Shown in pieces: positions 27,334 through 36,216 of a stretch of DNA of 64,000 nt. The stretch is taken from NCBI RefSeq assembly GCF_008923725.1, contig NZ_WBPF01000021.1, forward strand, positions 767,924 to 831,923, written 5' to 3'. The notes under the pieces are model-generated. The model saw nothing but the letters and a program-made list of their open reading frames with translations. It searched no databases and was not told the origin of the DNA. The position numbers and the translations under genes were made by a program. The number at the start of each line of letters is the position of its first letter. Within the stretch, counting starts at the first letter, position 1. Source of the DNA: Bacillus sp. CH140a_4T (lineage in GTDB: Bacteria > Bacillota > Bacilli > Bacillales > Bacillaceae_G).

Positions 27334-28605
27334 TTATGCTGCTTTTGTTTCTTTGACTGTTTCTACATATTGTTTTGCTTTCTCATTATCGAATTCGCCT
27401 TCCCACTTCGACATAACAATGGCCGCTAATGCATTTCCTAATACATTGACAGATGAGCGAATCATATCTAAAATGCGGTCAATTCCCGCAATTAATGCGA
27501 TACCTTCTAGTGGTAACCCCATTGAACCTAACGTTGCTAATACAACAACGAACGATGCACCTGGAACTCCCGCCATACCCTTGGATGTTAACATGAGAAC
27601 GAATAATAACGTTATTTGCTCTGTCAGTGACATGTGCACACCGTACATTTGTGCAACAAATAATGCCGCTAACGCTTGATAAATAGCCGATCCAGTCAAG
27701 TTAAATGTATAACCTGTCGGAATAACGAAAGAGGCAACTGCCTTTGGACAACCGAACTCTTCCATTTTTCTCATTATATTAGGTAAAACAGCTTCTGAAC
27801 TTGCTGTCGTAAATGAAAGAATAAGTTCTTCTTTTAAAATTTTCATTAATGTAAAAATGTTTACGCCAACCATTCGTGCATTAATACCTAATACAATCAC
27901 AACGAATAGTATAACAGTTACGTATACAGCTAGCACTAGTTTTCCTAAAGGAAGTAGTGTTGCTACACCAAATTTTGCAACCGTAACCGCAATTAATGCG
28001 AATACACCAAATGGCGCAAATTTCATAACTTGATTTGTAACCCAAAACATCGCTTCGAGTACACCTTCAAAGAAGTGGAAAACTGGTTTCCCTTTTTCTC
28101 CAATTGCTGCAACTCCTAAACCGAATAATACTGAGAAGAAAATAATCGGTAATAAGTCACCTTGTGCAATTGATTCAAATACGTTTTTCGGTACGATATG
28201 AACAATCGTCTCAGCGAATCCTTGCTTCTCTGTAGCATCTGCTGTTTGTTTATAAGAAGAAATATCACTTTGCTGTAAGTTGTTCATATCAACGCCAGTA
28301 CCTGGCTGGAATATATTAGCCGCAAGTAATCCCATTAAAATAGCGATTGTCGTAATGATTTCGAAATAAAGAATTGTCTTACCGCCCAGTTTTCCAAGCT
28401 TCTTCATATCTCCTACACCAGCTACCGCAACAATTAATGCTGAAATAACAATCGGTACTACAATCATTTTAATTAAGTGAATAAATATATCCCCAACTGG
28501 TGTGATATAAGAAATAGCCGTTTTATTACCATAGAAGATTGCCCCTACTACAATCCCTAAAACAAGTGCAACAAAAATTTGTGTTGCCAATCCGAATTTT
28601 TTCAT
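27334..28605 (-). CDS. DAACS-family dicarboxylate/amino-acid symporter
   Basis: 423 residues with eight TM helices and two re-entrant loops of the dicarboxylate/amino acid:cation symporter family: the serine-rich loop TTASSEAVLPNIMRKM (about 262-277), YTFNLTGSAIYQALAALF in TM7 and GVPGASFVVV in the second loop. Relatives (GltP, GltT, DctP) carry glutamate, aspartate or C4-dicarboxylates with H+ or Na+. Leading an aspartase operon, it most likely brings in aspartate. ATG at 28605 follows AAAGGGGATG. Confidence 0.88.
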   Translation of the reverse strand: MKKFGLATQIFVALVLGIVVGAIFYGNKTAISYITPVGDIFIHLIKMIVVPIVISALIVAVAGVGDMKKLGKLGGKTILYFEIITTIAILMGLLAANIFQPGTGVDMNNLQQSDISSYKQTADATEKQGFAETIVHIVPKNVFESIAQGDLLPIIFFSVLFGLGVAAIGEKGKPVFHFFEGVLEAMFWVTNQVMKFAPFGVFALIAVTVAKFGVATLLPLGKLVLAVYVTVILFVVIVLGINARMVGVNIFTLMKILKEELILSFTTASSEAVLPNIMRKMEEFGCPKAVASFVIPTGYTFNLTGSAIYQALAALFVAQMYGVHMSLTEQITLLFVLMLTSKGMAGVPGASFVVVLATLGSMGLPLEGIALIAGIDRILDMIRSSVNVLGNALAAIVMSKWEGEFDNEKAKQYVETVKETKAA

Positions 28606-28623
28606 TTATGTTCATCCCCTTTA

Positions 28624-28637
28624 TGCGAACGCTTTCA
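28624..28637 (-). promoter_or_regulatory. cre (CcpA) site before the aspartate operon
   Basis: Minus-strand TGAAAGCGTTCGCA matches the cre consensus around the central CG, 19 bp before the carrier start codon. It predicts repression of aspartate use on good carbon sources. Confidence 0.6.
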
Positions 28638-28782
28638 TTTCGTATTTATAAAAGCTTACTCACACATCATATAGGTGAACCTACAAAATCATACAAAAAC
28701 CTACAAGTTCGTCACAAAAAATTCGAAAATTTTTCTTTCCTTTTTCATTGACACCTTTTCGTTAAAAAGAAATAAAATATAC

Positions 28783-28812
28783 TTGATAAGTAATCAGATT
28801 GTTTCGTATAAT
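28783..28812 (+). promoter_or_regulatory. Sigma-A promoter of the pyrH paralog leader
   Basis: TTGATA (28783-28788), 18-bp spacer, TATAAT (28807-28812), about 50 bp before the leader peptide frame. Confidence 0.65.
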
Positions 28813-28861
28813 CAAAAAGATATATACTTACAACAAATTGAAATGAAAAGGAGTGGGTGTT

Positions 28862-28999
28862 ATGAAAAATCACACAAAGAAGTTCATCATATCTATTTCT
28901 TTTCTTTTTCATTTTCTTAAAAAGGAACAAAGGCATTTGCCTTTGTTCCTTTTTTATTGCGATCTATTATATAGGGGGAATTGTTATGAGGCCATATAA
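28862..28999 (+). CDS. Possible 45-codon leader peptide before pyrH
   Basis: ATG at 28862 follows AAAAGGAGTGGGTGTT, a strong ribosome site. The frame (MKNHTKKFIISISFLFHFLK...) runs through the terminator-like hairpin at 28919-28955 and overlaps the first codons of the UMP kinase gene. A translated frame across a terminator is the layout of translation-coupled attenuation; no functional protein is implied. Confidence 0.4.
   Translation: MKNHTKKFIISISFLFHFLKKEQRHLPLFLFYCDLLYRGNCYEAI
28919..28955 (+). terminator. Attenuator-like hairpin before pyrH paralog
   Basis: AAAAAGGAACAAAGGC / GCCTTTGTTCCTTTTT, a 16-bp perfect stem with a 4-nt loop and a T-run, 30 bp before the start codon. It must be read through for the kinase to be made from the promoter at 28783. 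Confidence 0.8.
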
Positions 29000-29729
29000 A
29001 CGTGTCTTAATTAAATTAAGCGGCGGTGCACTTGCCGATCAAACAGGAAATAGCTTTAACTCCAAACGATTAGAACATATCGCAAATGAGATTTTATCCA
29101 TCGTTGATTTAGGTATTGAAGTATCTATCGTCATCGGAGGTGGGAACATTTTCAGAGGTCATTTAGCTGAAGAATGGGGCATTGATCGTGTAGAAGCTGA
29201 TAATATCGGGACACTAGGTACAATTATTAATAGCTTAATGCTACGCGGTGTTTTAACGAGTAAAACAAATAAAGAAGTGCGCGTTATGACTTCCATCCCG
29301 TTTAATGCTGTAGCTGAACCGTACATTCGCCTACGTGCAGTACACCATTTAGATAGCGGTTATATCGTTATTTTTGGAGGCGGAAACGGGCAACCGTTCG
29401 TTACGACAGATTATCCAAGTGTTCAAAGAGCCATTGAAATGAATAGTGACGCAATATTAGTCGCAAAACAAGGAGTAGATGGCGTCTTTACTAGCGATCC
29501 AAAGTATAATAAAGCAGCAAAAATGTACAAAAAACTAAACTATAACGATATTGTTAGGCAAAACATACAAGTAATGGATCAAGCCGCTTTACTACTTGCC
29601 CGTGATTATAATTTGCCAGCACACGTCTTTAACTTCGATGAGCCGGGGGTTATGAAAAGAATTTGTTTAGGTGAGCATGTGGGGACTTTGATTAATGATG
29701 ATGCTTCATTGCTTGTGCATGAGAAATAA
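28986..29729 (+). CDS. pyrH: UMP kinase paralog
   Basis: 247 residues of the amino-acid-kinase fold: KRVLIKLSGGALA (about 5-17), VIGGGNIFRGH (about 49-59), FGGGNGQPFVTTDYPSVQRAIEM (about 131-153) and DGVFTSDPKYNKAAK (about 164-178), all typical of bacterial UMP kinase, which makes UDP from UMP. The B. cereus group carries a second pyrH besides the one near frr; this copy stands alone with an attenuator-like leader and is probably that second copy. ATG follows TAGGGGGAATTGTT. Confidence 0.85.
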   Translation: MRPYKRVLIKLSGGALADQTGNSFNSKRLEHIANEILSIVDLGIEVSIVIGGGNIFRGHLAEEWGIDRVEADNIGTLGTIINSLMLRGVLTSKTNKEVRVMTSIPFNAVAEPYIRLRAVHHLDSGYIVIFGGGNGQPFVTTDYPSVQRAIEMNSDAILVAKQGVDGVFTSDPKYNKAAKMYKKLNYNDIVRQNIQVMDQAALLLARDYNLPAHVFNFDEPGVMKRICLGEHVGTLINDDASLLVHEK

Positions 29730-29740
29730 TTATTTCTCAT

Positions 29741-29775
29741 AAAAAAGGGGTGTCTATAAAAGACTCCCTTTTCTT
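29741..29775. terminator. Bidirectional terminator
   Basis: AAAAAGGGGTGTCT / AGACTCCCTTTT arms between the convergent pyrH paralog and cardiolipin-synthase-like genes. Confidence 0.75.
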
Positions 29776-29781
29776 TAAACT

Positions 29782-30993
29782 TTATAAATAAAAATCAACC
29801 AATCCCGCTAACTTTTCCTTACAACGCTCCCAAAACGATAACTTTTCAAAAAACTCTTTCGTCATTTCCTTTGAATCACGAAAATCTTTTGTTAATGCCT
29901 CATTCACGTCTGATACGATAGTTCCACCATGAATATACAAATTCATCTCATCATTAATATAAAAACTACGTGCTGTTATGTTCGTTGTACCGATAACAGT
30001 TAGTTCATTATCAATCAGCATTAACTTCCCATGAAACATTCCTTTTTTATAACCATATACTTTAATTCCGTTATTAACAGCTTGACGAATATACGGGTAC
30101 GCCGCCTCTTTAATAAGAGGAATATCTGGTTTATATGACCAAAGTATTTTCACTGTAACACCACGTTTTTGCGCTTCCATTAATGCATTCATAAATTCTT
30201 TATTTTTCGCTATAAAATAAGGTGTTGTAATTACGATTGAATGCTTCGCTTGTTTTATTAATTCGATATATGTTTCAGCAACGTGATGTCCATTGTAGCT
30301 AGCCATCGTATGTAACGTATTCCCTTTACTCGCTTTATTCGTACTTCTTTTTATATGTTCTTTCGTATCTCGTTTCCAATCTAAAACGAATTGTTCTTCT
30401 AAATCTTTCGCTCCTTCTCCTCTAAGCCGCACATGATAGTCACGCCAATATCCAAATCGCTTATCTTTCCCTAAATACTCATCTCCTATATTAAAACCAC
30501 CTGTATAGCCAATCTCCCCATCAATCGTCGTAATTCGGCGATGATTACGATGGTGAAGTGAATAAAATCCGAATGGCAATTCAGGTTTTCTACTATATGT
30601 AAAATGCACACCACTTTCCCGCAATTCATTTATCATCTTTCTTTCAAATGATAAATCATTAATGCGATCAACGGATAAATAGACGTTTACTCCTTCTTTT
30701 GCCTTCTCTTTTAATAAGTTTAAAAAAGTATGGCTACTTTTATCATCCGACAAAATAAAAAAATACGTATAAATAGATTGCTTCGCTTCTCTTATATCAG
30801 TAAATAACTGTTTATAAAATGACTTCCCTTCAACATATAATTGAAAATCGCTATAATGAGGTGCATACTCTGTCGGCATGTTTTTCCCGGCTTCCATTTT
30901 CCTACCTAAAGTAACATCGATATGCATCCAAATTACAATAAAAACAACAATGGCAATAATAATAGAAGTAACTCGCAATATTTTTTTAATCAT
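29782..30993 (-). CDS. Cardiolipin synthase-like phospholipase D protein
   Basis: 403 residues from ATG at 30993 (GGAGCGGAAGG upstream; an earlier ATG at 31044 lacks a site). One N-terminal TM helix (about 5-23), then two PLD domains. The second HKD motif is canonical (HGKLMLID); the first reads HRRITTID (about 151-158), with Arg where Lys is usual. It probably condenses phosphatidylglycerol molecules to cardiolipin at the membrane, similar to B. subtilis YwjE or YwiE. The substrate remains open. Confidence 0.8.
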   Translation of the reverse strand: MIKKILRVTSIIIAIVVFIVIWMHIDVTLGRKMEAGKNMPTEYAPHYSDFQLYVEGKSFYKQLFTDIREAKQSIYTYFFILSDDKSSHTFLNLLKEKAKEGVNVYLSVDRINDLSFERKMINELRESGVHFTYSRKPELPFGFYSLHHRNHRRITTIDGEIGYTGGFNIGDEYLGKDKRFGYWRDYHVRLRGEGAKDLEEQFVLDWKRDTKEHIKRSTNKASKGNTLHTMASYNGHHVAETYIELIKQAKHSIVITTPYFIAKNKEFMNALMEAQKRGVTVKILWSYKPDIPLIKEAAYPYIRQAVNNGIKVYGYKKGMFHGKLMLIDNELTVIGTTNITARSFYINDEMNLYIHGGTIVSDVNEALTKDFRDSKEMTKEFFEKLSFWERCKEKLAGLVDFYL

Positions 30994-31066
30994 TTTGATT
31001 TCCTTCCGCTCCTTTTCTTTCCACCTTTCTATTTTGTCATTCATATTTAGATTTCATGCTTCATAC

Positions 31067-31099
31067 AAAAAAGGATGCGACTTTACGTCACACCCTTTT
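31067..31099 (-). terminator. Terminator of the ABC-2 exporter operon
   Basis: AAAAGGGTGTGAC / GTCGCATCCTTTTTT on the minus strand directly after the last permease gene. Confidence 0.75.
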
Positions 31100-31103
31100 C
31101 ATA

Positions 31104-32249
31104 TTAAACAAAGTTCCTCGCATCATTATTTCTTCCAAACTTATAAATAGCAATTAAGAAGAATGCTACCGCAAAGGCAATTAAGATTAAAATATTTAAA
31201 TACAAATCTGAAATTGGAATTCCTTGTTGTAGTTTTGATACTGTGTCTAATAGCCATCTCTGCGGAAGAAAATCAGCTACTTTTTGCACTGCTTTTGGCA
31301 TAATGTCATACGGAAAATAACATCCAGCAAGTAAACATGTCGGTACAATAACCATATTTTGCATTGCATTTGCTGATGCTGAGTTTTTCGAAAAAGCAAC
31401 AAGAACTAACGATATTCCAATCGCTATTAAAGCAAATAGCATGAGTACACCAATCATCACTATGAAAGGCATATTGATATTTATATGAAAAACATTCGTT
31501 AGGAATAGGGTTGTAATCAGAATTTGTACTGTTAATATCATCAAATTTACCCCGACATTAGATAATATGAACTTCTTCCCATCTATCGGCGTTGATAAGA
31601 GTCTGAAATACGTTCTATTTTCTTTTTCTTTTAAAATATAACCTGATAAGTTCGCTGCTGAAAATAGCATAAACATAATAAGGTAACCCATCGTTTGGTT
31701 TGTCATATCTTTATTTTTCGAAGTATCTTCTAACGTCTCAGTTTTCATTTTAAATGAACCTTTTTGATATCCTGCGTACATACTATCAAATGCACTTTGG
31801 TCTGTCCCTGCTACTTTACTAATAGCTGCTACATTATCAATATAGTTATATAAATATGATTTTATAAATGCTGTTACTTGATCACCTTTAATCGATGCAA
31901 CTTCTATATGATCTGGCTTCCCTTCTCGAACACTTTTTGAAAAACCAGAAGCTAATGTAATAACTCCATCAAGTTTTTTGGAAGTGAGTTTATCTTCTAC
32001 TTCCGACTCCTTAACCTTACTCACTTTCACGTGATTTAATCCTTCTAAAAACTTTATCGTATCATTTGCTATCGGCTCATTTTCTTTATTTACAATCCCG
32101 ATATTTAACGTTCCTTGCCCCGCATTTCCGTATATCGAAAAAGAGATGAGCGTTCCTATTATCGGCAAACTAATAATAATGAATAACCCTTTTTTATTTT
32201 TCAAAAGTACAGATAGCGTTTTTTGTATGAGCCATAAAATATCTTTCAT
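31104..32249 (-). CDS. ABC-2 exporter permease, LnrN/YfiN-like
   Basis: 381 residues: one N-terminal TM helix, a large external domain (about 40-175), then five TM helices with the GYLIMFMLFSAANLSGYILKEKENRTYFRLLSTPI coupling segment. ATG at 32249 follows GGGAGGGGC; it overlaps the region right after the first permease stop. Second permease of a three-gene exporter with an ATPase and a related permease. The order matches lnrL-lnrM-lnrN. Confidence 0.85.
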   Translation of the reverse strand: MKDILWLIQKTLSVLLKNKKGLFIIISLPIIGTLISFSIYGNAGQGTLNIGIVNKENEPIANDTIKFLEGLNHVKVSKVKESEVEDKLTSKKLDGVITLASGFSKSVREGKPDHIEVASIKGDQVTAFIKSYLYNYIDNVAAISKVAGTDQSAFDSMYAGYQKGSFKMKTETLEDTSKNKDMTNQTMGYLIMFMLFSAANLSGYILKEKENRTYFRLLSTPIDGKKFILSNVGVNLMILTVQILITTLFLTNVFHININMPFIVMIGVLMLFALIAIGISLVLVAFSKNSASANAMQNMVIVPTCLLAGCYFPYDIMPKAVQKVADFLPQRWLLDTVSKLQQGIPISDLYLNILILIAFAVAFFLIAIYKFGRNNDARNFV

Positions 32250-32250
32250 A

Positions 32251-33360
32251 CTATAGCCCCTCCCGTCTACGTAATGCAATAATTGCAATTAATAAAAAGA
32301 GTGTTGAAATCCCGAGATTTAAACATATTACCGGCAGTGCCGCTCCTACATCGTTTGCATAAATAATTTTCATGACAGCCGTGTTTGCCCACATTAATGG
32401 TGATAAGTTCGTAATGAAATTTTCTTCTACTACGACATATGCCCCACCAAAAATAGAAGCTAACTGTATAACTACAAGAATAATCGCTCTCGATGATTCA
32501 GCTGTTTTCGTAATGTATCCAATCCCTAAACCGAAGCTAATCGCTAGAAAGACTTGTGTTAACAAAATAATAAATATGATTCCAAGATGGTCGCCCCAAT
32601 TCGCTTGAAAAACAAATTTACTAAATAACATGACGAGTAATACGCAAAGGGCATTTGCTACTAAGCTACCAAGTACTTTTCCAATGAATATTTCCGCCTT
32701 ACTTATAGGCGCAGCAATGAGACGATCTCCTGTTTTACGTATTCGTTCTCCTCGAATTAAAGAACTCGCTCCCATCCCAGCATATAGTGCAATCATCGTT
32801 GTCATTACAACCGCATAGTAATCCATAGAACCTGGTTTTTTCGCAGCTTGTAAAGATGTTTCTTTTATATAATCATTATGATTTCCGTTTGAAATAACTG
32901 CGCTCACCTTACTAGGATCTACTTTTGCAACCTCGGTCGCTACATTGTACTTATCAACAAATGTTGTAAGCATACCTTCCACAATACTTCCCTCAATACT
33001 ACTTTTGTCACTTCCGTATAATTTTGCACCATCTTTATTTAACTCTACATAAGCAGCATATTTATTTTGCTTCACTTCTTCTTTCCCATCTGTACTATCG
33101 GAAGCTTTTTTAAAATGAATACCCGATTTATCGACTTCTTTCGTAAATGCTTCAAACGATTGAGAAAATATGCTACTCGCTTCATCTTTATACAGCACTT
33201 GTATATCCTTAATCGATTGACTATCACTATTAAATGCATTCGTTAACGCCGTTCCTAACACAAGCATAAGTACGACCGGAAATGCTAACATAAAAACTAA
33301 AGTTCTTACGTCCCTGAAATCTCTTTTAATATGCATAACTGCAATATTGAAGATGTTCAA
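32251..33360 (-). CDS. ABC-2 exporter permease, LnrM/YfiM-like
   Basis: 369 residues with the same plan: TM1 (about 20-42), an external domain, and five TM helices after residue 180. The GERIRKTGDRLIAAPISKAEIFIGKVLG segment is the cytoplasmic coupling region of ABC-2 permeases. It starts with TTG at 33360, 8 nt after AAAGGGAGG. Pairs with the second permease as a heterodimer over the ATPase dimer. Confidence 0.85.
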   Translation of the reverse strand: MNIFNIAVMHIKRDFRDVRTLVFMLAFPVVLMLVLGTALTNAFNSDSQSIKDIQVLYKDEASSIFSQSFEAFTKEVDKSGIHFKKASDSTDGKEEVKQNKYAAYVELNKDGAKLYGSDKSSIEGSIVEGMLTTFVDKYNVATEVAKVDPSKVSAVISNGNHNDYIKETSLQAAKKPGSMDYYAVVMTTMIALYAGMGASSLIRGERIRKTGDRLIAAPISKAEIFIGKVLGSLVANALCVLLVMLFSKFVFQANWGDHLGIIFIILLTQVFLAISFGLGIGYITKTAESSRAIILVVIQLASIFGGAYVVVEENFITNLSPLMWANTAVMKIIYANDVGAALPVICLNLGISTLFLLIAIIALRRREGL

Positions 33361-33397
33361 TTGATGAACCTCCCTTTACCTTTTCTTCATTTACCTT

Positions 33398-34336
33398 TTA
33401 TTTATCTCGTAAGTTTCTTCCAGTCAACGTAAGGAATACTGTTTCTAAGTTTGGTGCCTGCTCCTCTAACGAGCGGATTTCAATGTCATGATTAATGAAG
33501 TGCTGAATAATTTTATTTAAATTGTTTACTCCTGCATCCGAGTTTACTTTAATTACGTTCTCTTCAATTTGAACAGCTTTCACACCGTTTATCTCTTTTA
33601 ACTGTTCTACATCTAAATTTTCTACTGACTTCACTTCAACCCAAACGTCTTTCGTATCAGTAATAATCGCTTTCAACTGCTCTTTCGTACCTTCTGCAAT
33701 TACTTTACCGTGATCTACAATTGCTATTTTCGTACAAATCTCTTCTACTTCTTCCATGTAGTGGCTCGTGTAAATAATGGTACTTCCCATTTCATTTAAT
33801 TTTCGAACAGATTGGAGAATATAGTTTCTTGACTGCGGATCAATTCCAACTGTCGGCTCATCCATAATAATTAACTTCGGTCTATGAGCGATTGCACAAG
33901 CGATATTCAGTCTTCGTTTCATCCCGCCTGAAAAGTTTTTCGGGTAACTTTTATGTTTATCGCTAAGCCCTACAAACTGAAGTGCTTCCTCTACTCTCGC
34001 TTTTAGCTCAGCTCCTCTTAACCCGTACAATCCAGCAAAGAATTTCACATTTTCATAGGCCGTTAACTCTTCATAAATCGCAATATCTTGAGGAACAATA
34101 CCGATATTCATCTTCGCAAATCGATTATGTTTCTTTATATTTTTTCCTAATATGCTAATTTCACCTTCATTACTTCTTAACAACCCAGCGATCATATTTA
34201 TCGTTGTACTCTTACCAGCACCATTTGATCCTAAAAAGCCAAATATTTCTCCTTCTTTAATAGATAACGACATATTATCTACCGCGATGAAATCACCAAA
34301 TTTTTTCGTTAAATTTTTGATTTCTAATGTATTCAT
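33398..34336 (-). CDS. ABC exporter ATPase, LnrL/YfiL-like
   Basis: 312 residues: Walker A GSNGAGKST (about 37-45), signature FSGGMKRRLN (about 136-145), Walker B LIIMDEPTVGIDP (about 157-169), His switch YTSHYMEEVEEIC, and a C-terminal regulatory extension (about 220-310) common in ABC-2 drug exporters. Of two adjacent ATG codons I use the second, which leaves room after AGGGGTGA. It powers export of an amphipathic drug or lipid-like molecule. Confidence 0.9.
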   Translation of the reverse strand: MNTLEIKNLTKKFGDFIAVDNMSLSIKEGEIFGFLGSNGAGKSTTINMIAGLLRSNEGEISILGKNIKKHNRFAKMNIGIVPQDIAIYEELTAYENVKFFAGLYGLRGAELKARVEEALQFVGLSDKHKSYPKNFSGGMKRRLNIACAIAHRPKLIIMDEPTVGIDPQSRNYILQSVRKLNEMGSTIIYTSHYMEEVEEICTKIAIVDHGKVIAEGTKEQLKAIITDTKDVWVEVKSVENLDVEQLKEINGVKAVQIEENVIKVNSDAGVNNLNKIIQHFINHDIEIRSLEEQAPNLETVFLTLTGRNLRDK

Positions 34337-34377
34337 CATTTCACCCCTATTTCAATTTCTCTGCTTTTAGTATAAAC

Positions 34378-34417
34378 AAAAAGAATGAACCTGCTCAGTG
34401 CAGAAGTTCATTCTTTT
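34378..34417 (-). terminator. Terminator between two-component and ABC units
   Basis: AAAAGAATGAAC / GTTCATTCTTTT arms, 56 bp past the kinase stop and 42 bp before the ATPase start. The exporter promoter would have to lie in or after this hairpin, so leaky read-through or a compact promoter is implied. Confidence 0.75.
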
Positions 34418-34472
34418 CACATGAGATTATTCACTTTTTTCATATGAGATGATTCATCTTCGTCCGATTCTC

Positions 34473-35573
34473 TTATATCGGCAACAACATTGTTACTGAA
34501 AAACCACTTGTTCCGTCTACAATAATTTTCCCGTTTACTGACGCTGTTCTCTCCTCCATCCCCATAATCCCGAGACCTTTCTTAACGAGAGCTGCACCTT
34601 TTCCGTTATCCTTCACTTGCACTTTCACCATCTTGTTAAGTACATGAATATCGATCGAAATGACTGTCACATCAGCATATTTCATCGCATTAGTTAATGC
34701 CTCCGTAACATTTTCACCAATAATCTTCCACTGAATCGGCGAAATCATATCTAAATTCCCTTTATATACGAAAGGAATATTTACATCATGCTTACCGGCA
34801 AATTCCTCTATGAATAATTTCATACGATGAATGCCAATTTGCTCAGTTGGTGGCTTCATATTTTTTAATGTAACCCGAATACTTTCAATCCCATCTTTCG
34901 AAATATGAATTGCATTTTGTAATAACTCGGCAGACTTTTCTTTATCTATCCCCATTAATCTCTTTGCTGCCTCCATTTGAATTAGCGCTCCTGTCATCGA
35001 GTGGCCAATTTTATCATGAATTTCTTGAGAGAGCCGGTTTCTTTCTTCTAACTTAAATGTGTACTCTGATTGCTTTATGTACTCTTTATTTTCATGTAAG
35101 CTTTTCGTCAGCCGCTGCATATCTTTTCGCATCTTATCATTTTGTGATTCAAGCTTTAATACACGCGATATATACCGCTCTGCCATAGTTAATACAATGT
35201 AAGAAAATGCAACAATTAATCCATATGTCATTCGAATACTTTCATCTGTAAAAATAATAGGGATCATCATCATAATAAAGAGCTGCCATTTCTTCTTTAT
35301 ATATTGAAATATAAGTTCAAATAAATTCAATGGTAAAAACAAAATAAAAAGCGGATGAATCTTCCATGTAAATAACATAACTATTCCAATTGACAGAGAA
35401 GTTAATATGTTTTTGTGCGTACCTTTTTTAAATATAGAGATTAGCACGTTTACAGAAAGATATAAAAGCAAAGCAAGTATAATCCATGGTAAGTTCGCGA
35501 CATTTAAATAAATGTAACTAAACACAATATATGTAAATACAATTAATTTACTTACAATTAACCAAAATTCCAT
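34473..35573 (-). CDS. Sensor histidine kinase, HisKA_3 type
   Basis: 366 residues: about six TM helices without an external domain (1-135), a short coiled coil, the HisKA_3 dimerisation region with the phospho-acceptor His186 (ERNRLSQEIHDKIGHS), and an ATPase domain (NVTEALTNAMKYA, DNGKG, GLGIMGMEER). An intramembrane-sensing kinase like LnrJ/YfiJ, which in B. subtilis detects linearmycin-type polyenes in the membrane. It starts 4 bp after the regulator stop, so translation is coupled. Confidence 0.87.
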   Translation of the reverse strand: MEFWLIVSKLIVFTYIVFSYIYLNVANLPWIILALLLYLSVNVLISIFKKGTHKNILTSLSIGIVMLFTWKIHPLFILFLPLNLFELIFQYIKKKWQLFIMMMIPIIFTDESIRMTYGLIVAFSYIVLTMAERYISRVLKLESQNDKMRKDMQRLTKSLHENKEYIKQSEYTFKLEERNRLSQEIHDKIGHSMTGALIQMEAAKRLMGIDKEKSAELLQNAIHISKDGIESIRVTLKNMKPPTEQIGIHRMKLFIEEFAGKHDVNIPFVYKGNLDMISPIQWKIIGENVTEALTNAMKYADVTVISIDIHVLNKMVKVQVKDNGKGAALVKKGLGIMGMEERTASVNGKIIVDGTSGFSVTMLLPI

Positions 35574-35577
35574 ATCT

Positions 35578-36216
35578 TTAATCTACTTTCCCTGTTAAAT
35601 AATAAATCGCAATTTGTGTGCGATGTTCCAGTCCAGTTTTCCCTAAAACTGATGTAATATAATTAGCAATCGTTCCTTCTGATATGAAAAGTTGCTTTGA
35701 AATTTCTTTATTCGAGAAACCTTTCGCAATTAATGCGATAATGCTAAGTTCTCTTTCTGTAAAAAGATTCTTATCTATTTTACATTCGTCCTCTTTGCTC
35801 TCCATTAAATTGCTCTTAATTTTATCAAGCACTACATCTTGCATAACAGTTTGACCGTTATATACTCCTTTTATTGCATCACGAATACGCTCTGGATCAT
35901 TATTTTTTAATAAATAACCTTTCGCCCCGTTCTTCACTGCGTCCAAAATATATTCATCATCATCGAACGTCGTTAAAATTAGTGGTTTCGTTTCCGTTTC
36001 TTCACAAATAAATTTCGTTGCCTCTACCCCGTTCATATTTGGCATACGGACATCTAAAAGAGCGATATCAACGTCGTTCTTTTTGCAATATTCCACCGCT
36101 TCCTTCCCATCATTCACAGTATCTACTACTTCGAACTCTTCATATGTATTTAAAATAATTTTCATGCCTTCTCTAATAAAAGAATTATCATCCGCTATTA
36201 ATATTTTAATTTTCAT
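35578..36216 (-). CDS. NarL/LuxR-family response regulator
   Basis: 212 residues: receiver domain (about 1-118; DD acidic pair, Asp in IALLDVRMPN, K in KGYLLKN) and a LuxR helix-turn-helix (about 148-205: FTERELSIIALIAKGFSNKEISKQLFISEGTIANYITSVLGKTG). ATG at 36216 is preferred to one at 36252 because MKIKILIADDN is the proper receiver opening and GGGGAAGG lies upstream. Likely activates the adjoining exporter. Divergent from the ECF sigma operon. Confidence 0.88.
   Translation of the reverse strand: MKIKILIADDNSFIREGMKIILNTYEEFEVVDTVNDGKEAVEYCKKNDVDIALLDVRMPNMNGVEATKFICEETETKPLILTTFDDDEYILDAVKNGAKGYLLKNNDPERIRDAIKGVYNGQTVMQDVVLDKIKSNLMESKEDECKIDKNLFTERELSIIALIAKGFSNKEISKQLFISEGTIANYITSVLGKTGLEHRTQIAIYYLTGKVD

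Noticed and set aside
28745-28936. A minus-strand 63-codon frame over the pyrH leader
   Set aside because: It is the complement of promoter and attenuator and has no ribosome site.
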